NCBI GenBank assembly: GCA_012719125.1
Contig: JAAYAY010000007.1
Span: forward strand, 1-64,000
Reading direction: 5' to 3'
Origin: Planctomycetaceae bacterium
GTDB lineage: Bacteria; Planctomycetota; Planctomycetia; Pirellulales; Thermoguttaceae
DNA length: 64,000 nt
The notes under the pieces were generated by a model, which saw only the letters and a program-made list of their open reading frames with translations, made no database searches and had not been told where the DNA came from. Of this stretch, positions 61,039 to 64,000 are shown in pieces. The position numbers were made by a program, and so were the translations under genes. Position 1 is the first letter of the stretch, and every line of letters begins with the position of its first letter.

Positions 61039-63777
61039 TCAGCGGTTCTCCGTGCGGGCCAACCGATTCTCGCGGAACTGGTAGTCGGGCCAGAGGGGGC
61101 AGTTCAGGTCGGTCCAGCACTTGATCCGCCGCTTCTCTTCCACGGTCAGCTCCACATCGTAGTGCCCCTTGTCGAGCACTTCCCAGAGCTTGCTCTTCAG
61201 CGTGCCGAAGGTGAGCGGATCGGCCTTGTGGTGTTCCTGTCCCCAGGTGTAGTCGAAGTAGTGGACCCAGCCGCCGGCGATCAGGGAGCGGAAGGAGGCC
61301 GGCACGCCGTTGGCGTCGCAGGTGGCCGTCAGATCGAAGCCTTGCTTGTCCTTCTGGTCGTGGCAACTCACGCACTTCGCGTCCCAGACGGGCTGAACGA
61401 TCCGCTCGTAGGCAAACGGACCCGCGCCCCAGGGGGGCGGCTCGAGCGGCTGCGGCTGGCGGCGCAACGCAACTGCCTGGCGCACGGGCGGCGCCGACAA
61501 GCGGTTCTCATGGCACCCTACGCAACTGCGCATCTCGCCCGGTTGGACCTGCACCACGCTCCGCATCCGCTGCACCTCGTTGTAGTTCTCATCCAGGGCC
61601 TGGAAATAGAGCACCTTGCCGGCAGGAGCCAGAAAGCTGGCCGAACCGTCGTCTTCCACCTTGGCCAGGCCCAGAACCGCCTTGGCCACGTAGCTCGGCC
61701 AGCCGTTGGGACCTCGCACCTTGTGGGTCGGCGTGGCGTACCAGTCCTGAAACGGTTCGTGGTCGGCCTGGTAGCCGCCCGGCACTTCGAGCAGGTCCGC
61801 CCGAAGCTCCTGGCAGACGCGGAGATACTTCACTCTCCCAGGTTCGACATGGGGAGCGAGACCTTGGTAGACGTCGGCGACGGTGAACCTCCCCATCTCC
61901 GTCGGCTTCTCCGGGAACGGCGGAAAGGCCGGCGGCGGATCGACGGGCCGAAACAGCGTCGGGCACATGGCGCCGATCTGGGGATCCATGTGGAGCAGTT
62001 CGCGGTTGCCGTAGCGATCGATCACGTAGAGCCCGAAGCGGTCGTCCGGGGCGTGGCTGCAAAGCACGTAGTCGCGGCTGATCGGCACCGGGTCGCGGAA
62101 ACACTCGCGCCGTGGCCAGTTCATATGGGTATAGAACGGCATGTCGGGCGTGATGCTGCGAATCGCGTCGGGATTGAAGCGCCCCTTCGACGGATCGATC
62201 AGGGCGATCGGGCCGTTCAGGTCGCCGCCATGCGCGACCAGCGTGCAGCAGAGTTCGTTGGTATCGGGAACCTGGTGCCCGTTGGCATAGCAGTTGATCG
62301 TGTTGTTGCCGAAGATCAGTTCCGGATGGGTCCCGTCGGGCCGGATCGCCCAGAGGGTGTGTCCGAAATCGGCGCCTTTGTCGAGATACTCGGAACGCAT
62401 CCAGAGGATCCGCCCGTCGTGCATCAGCGAGGGCGTCCACTCGCTCAGGTTGGCGTGGGAGAGCGGCCGGATGTTGGCGCCGTCAGCGTCCATGCGGAAC
62501 AGCACGAAGGCCTGGGGCCGCCAGCAGAGGAACCGTGCCCGGCACCGCGTTGAAATGAAGGCCAGTCCGCCGTCGGGCAGCGGGCAAGGGAAGTAGTCGT
62601 GAAACGGCCCGCCGGTCAGTTGCTGCAAGTCGCTGCCGTCGTCGTTCATCACCATCAGGCGGAAGTAGTCGCCCTTGGCCTTCTGATGGGCGAAGTAGAT
62701 CTTCTGGGCATCGAAACTCGCCACGGGGTTTCGCGGCACGCCTTCACCGGCGTCGAACAGGCGAACGAGCTGCTTGTGTTCCGGGGCCAGGCGGCCGTCG
62801 AGCCAGGGGATCTCCAGCCGGCAGATCGCGCCGCCGGGAGGGCCCTGGGCGTCGAGAATCACGCTGTAGTTATGCGACGGCAGGAACGGGTGGCGATGGA
62901 CGAACAGGATCTGCTGCAGAGGCTCCAGGTTGGGATCGCGGAACATGAGCCGCCGTTTGGCCGCCCGAGCCGCCAGGAATATCTCCTCCGCCGGCCGGTT
63001 CGTTTGCTGTCGCAGTTCGGCCAGTTCCTCGCGTTCCCGCCTGGTGTCGATTCCCTGCGAGGCAAGCCGATTGATCATCTCTTCAAACTGTCGCAGCACC
63101 CGATCGATCGGGTCCGAAGGGTCGATTCGTGAGCAGGTTCGGGCTTCGCACAGGAAGGCATACGGAAGCAGGTCCCCGGCAGCCAGCAGCGACGCCAGCT
63201 TCCCGTCCGACGTATCGAGCGGACCCACGCTTTGCGGCGAGGCCGGTTCCGCAGGTTTCGGTGCCGGGATGCCGGCGGCCACCGCCTTCACCGCTCGGGC
63301 CGAGGTCCACTTCTCGCCGTCGAGCGACACCAGCACTTCGAACTGGACCGCCAGCCGGTCCTTGTATTGCCCCTGCCGATCGCGGGAGAACACGACCCGA
63401 TCGACGGTGTGCTCGTCGGCCAGTTCGATCTGGGCCCATTCTTCCGTTGCCCCGGCGGCAATCCAACTGAAGCTGTTGCCGTAGCGCCCGTCGTTCAGAT
63501 GCGGAATCTGGTGGATCGGATAGCCCGGCAGGCACGACGACGCGGTCGCCTTGGCCCCTGCGGACGCCTGGGCCAGGTTCTCCTGACTGTCGGGTGCGAA
63601 AACCTCCAACTCGTCGATGCACGGCTGGTTGCGGACCGAACCGTGGATGACGAAGCGAACGAAGCGGGCTTCCGTGGGCGGGAAGGCGACTTCATTCGGC
63701 GCGTCCGGACGGACGGTCATTTCGCCGGCACTCACAGAAGCTGCCGCCAACAGGGTCAGAAACAAACTTCGGATCAT
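61039..63777 (-). CDS. Secreted dihaem hydrazine-synthase-alpha-like protein
   Basis: The 912-residue exported protein has a signal peptide (LFLTLLAAASVSAGE) and a discoidin/F5-8-type domain (about 35-165, EWAQIELADEHTVDRVVFSR). A beta-propeller follows (FRLMVMNDDGSDLQQLTGG, PLPDGGLAFISTRC, MDADGANIRPLSHANLSEW). The C-terminal part carries two c-type haem sites CVGCH and CVSCH (about 750-800). The propeller-haem part is like the HzsA alpha subunit, but such proteins are widespread in non-anammox planctomycetes, so hydrazine synthesis is not implied. AAAGGA eight bases upstream supports the ATG. It is downstream of the GntR/FCD gene on the same strand. Confidence 0.85.
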   Translation of the reverse strand: MIRSLFLTLLAAASVSAGEMTVRPDAPNEVAFPPTEARFVRFVIHGSVRNQPCIDELEVFAPDSQENLAQASAGAKATASSCLPGYPIHQIPHLNDGRYGNSFSWIAAGATEEWAQIELADEHTVDRVVFSRDRQGQYKDRLAVQFEVLVSLDGEKWTSARAVKAVAAGIPAPKPAEPASPQSVGPLDTSDGKLASLLAAGDLLPYAFLCEARTCSRIDPSDPIDRVLRQFEEMINRLASQGIDTRREREELAELRQQTNRPAEEIFLAARAAKRRLMFRDPNLEPLQQILFVHRHPFLPSHNYSVILDAQGPPGGAICRLEIPWLDGRLAPEHKQLVRLFDAGEGVPRNPVASFDAQKIYFAHQKAKGDYFRLMVMNDDGSDLQQLTGGPFHDYFPCPLPDGGLAFISTRCRARFLCWRPQAFVLFRMDADGANIRPLSHANLSEWTPSLMHDGRILWMRSEYLDKGADFGHTLWAIRPDGTHPELIFGNNTINCYANGHQVPDTNELCCTLVAHGGDLNGPIALIDPSKGRFNPDAIRSITPDMPFYTHMNWPRRECFRDPVPISRDYVLCSHAPDDRFGLYVIDRYGNRELLHMDPQIGAMCPTLFRPVDPPPAFPPFPEKPTEMGRFTVADVYQGLAPHVEPGRVKYLRVCQELRADLLEVPGGYQADHEPFQDWYATPTHKVRGPNGWPSYVAKAVLGLAKVEDDGSASFLAPAGKVLYFQALDENYNEVQRMRSVVQVQPGEMRSCVGCHENRLSAPPVRQAVALRRQPQPLEPPPWGAGPFAYERIVQPVWDAKCVSCHDQKDKQGFDLTATCDANGVPASFRSLIAGGWVHYFDYTWGQEHHKADPLTFGTLKSKLWEVLDKGHYDVELTVEEKRRIKCWTDLNCPLWPDYQFRENRLARTENR

Positions 63778-63852
63778 CTCCGTGTCCTTTCAGAAACGCT
63801 GTCCAACCTCTGTGTTGATAGCCAGTCGGGATACTTGTCGTTGCTGCCGCCT

Positions 63853-64000
63853 TCAGAGTCGTCTCATGGCGCAGGTGAGGTGATGATGCATCGCCTCTCG
63901 CGCCGCTTCGGGGTTTGCTTCTCGAACGGTTCGAACGATCGTCTCGTGTTCTCGGACGGCTTCCTGCCGAAAAGCGAGATTGTCGCGGAACCGGTCGTGA
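63853..64000 (-). CDS. GntR/FCD-family regulator, C-terminal fragment
   Basis: Only the last 48 codons are in the window; the gene continues past the right edge. The sequence REHETIVRTVREANPEAARE and the closing HHHLTCAMRRL fit the last helices of the FCD ligand-binding domain of FadR-type GntR regulators. Such proteins bind a sugar acid or carboxylate and repress catabolic genes. It lies upstream of the haem protein on the same strand and may regulate it; that is inference. Confidence 0.75.
   Translation of the reverse strand, partial: HDRFRDNLAFRQEAVREHETIVRTVREANPEAAREAMHHHLTCAMRRL

Noticed and set aside
61039-63777. Reading the haem protein as true hydrazine synthase and the organism as an anammox bacterium
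   Set aside because: Such proteins are common in non-anammox planctomycetes, and no beta/gamma subunit or hydrazine dehydrogenase is nearby.

Overview
The window is GC-rich chromosomal DNA that most probably comes from a planctomycete of the Pirellulales / Thermoguttaceae kind. The evidence is gene content: secreted DUF1080 and DUF2961 proteins, a hydrazine-synthase-alpha-like haem protein, TAT-exported Gfo/Idh/MocA oxidoreductases, zinc-ribbon membrane proteins, many Ser/Thr phospho-signalling genes and a hopanoid cluster. Several short interspersed repeats of a kind I associate with planctomycete genomes point the same way. The assignment is inference; there is no rRNA or other taxonomic marker in the window, and I found no tRNA, CRISPR array, insertion sequence or phage.

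Layout. 0.2-8.4 kb (+): a XylR-type regulator, a secreted protein of unknown function, recQ, ftsH and a small Dabb protein. 8.5-13.7 kb (-): a membrane protein with a serpin-like C-terminus, then a haem/beta-propeller protein and its membrane partner (DUF6057-like). 14.2-15.6 kb (+): a Yip1-like membrane protein and a DUF2314 lipoprotein. 15.7-26.5 kb (-): ADP-ribosylglycohydrolase, phosphohexomutase coupled to an FGGY sugar kinase, a secreted low-complexity/TPR protein, a Gfo/Idh/MocA oxidoreductase, an unknown protein flanked by repeats and a decayed partial copy of itself, and a DapA-family aldolase. 26.6-33.3 kb (+): a polytopic glycosyltransferase-like protein, then the hopanoid genes shc-hpnH-hpnG. 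33.4-35.7 kb (-): a DUF1080 protein and alkaline phosphatase. 36.3-40.6 kb (+): a 969-residue zinc-ribbon/STN-like membrane protein, then aroF preceded by an aromatic-rich leader peptide and a strong terminator. 40.7-52.5 kb (-): a signalling and envelope block with a Ser/Thr kinase, orphan CheB, PP2C phosphatase, receiver-ATPase protein, ExeA-like ATPase, a tyrosine-kinase-like ATPase lacking the P-loop lysine, a proline-rich membrane protein, an M48 peptidase and LemA. 52.9-59.8 kb (+): three secreted carbohydrate-active or associated proteins. 59.9-64.0 kb (-): a TPR protein, a hydrazine-synthase-alpha-like dihaem protein and the end of a GntR/FCD regulator cut by the window edge.

The strongest candidate for an undescribed system is at 39288-39510. 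A promoter-like site, a 24-residue leader peptide with seven aromatic codons in nine, and a 13-bp-plus intrinsic terminator stand directly before aroF (DAHP synthase, first step of aromatic amino-acid synthesis). This has the architecture of ribosome-mediated transcription attenuation. Other points of interest are mobile-looking short repeats inside or abutting genes (in recQ, at the stop codon of the 23.7-25.0 kb gene, at the start of the 36.3 kb gene, beside the hpnH ribosome-binding site), a membrane-anchored serpin-like protein, and the Walker-A-defective tyrosine-kinase-like protein.
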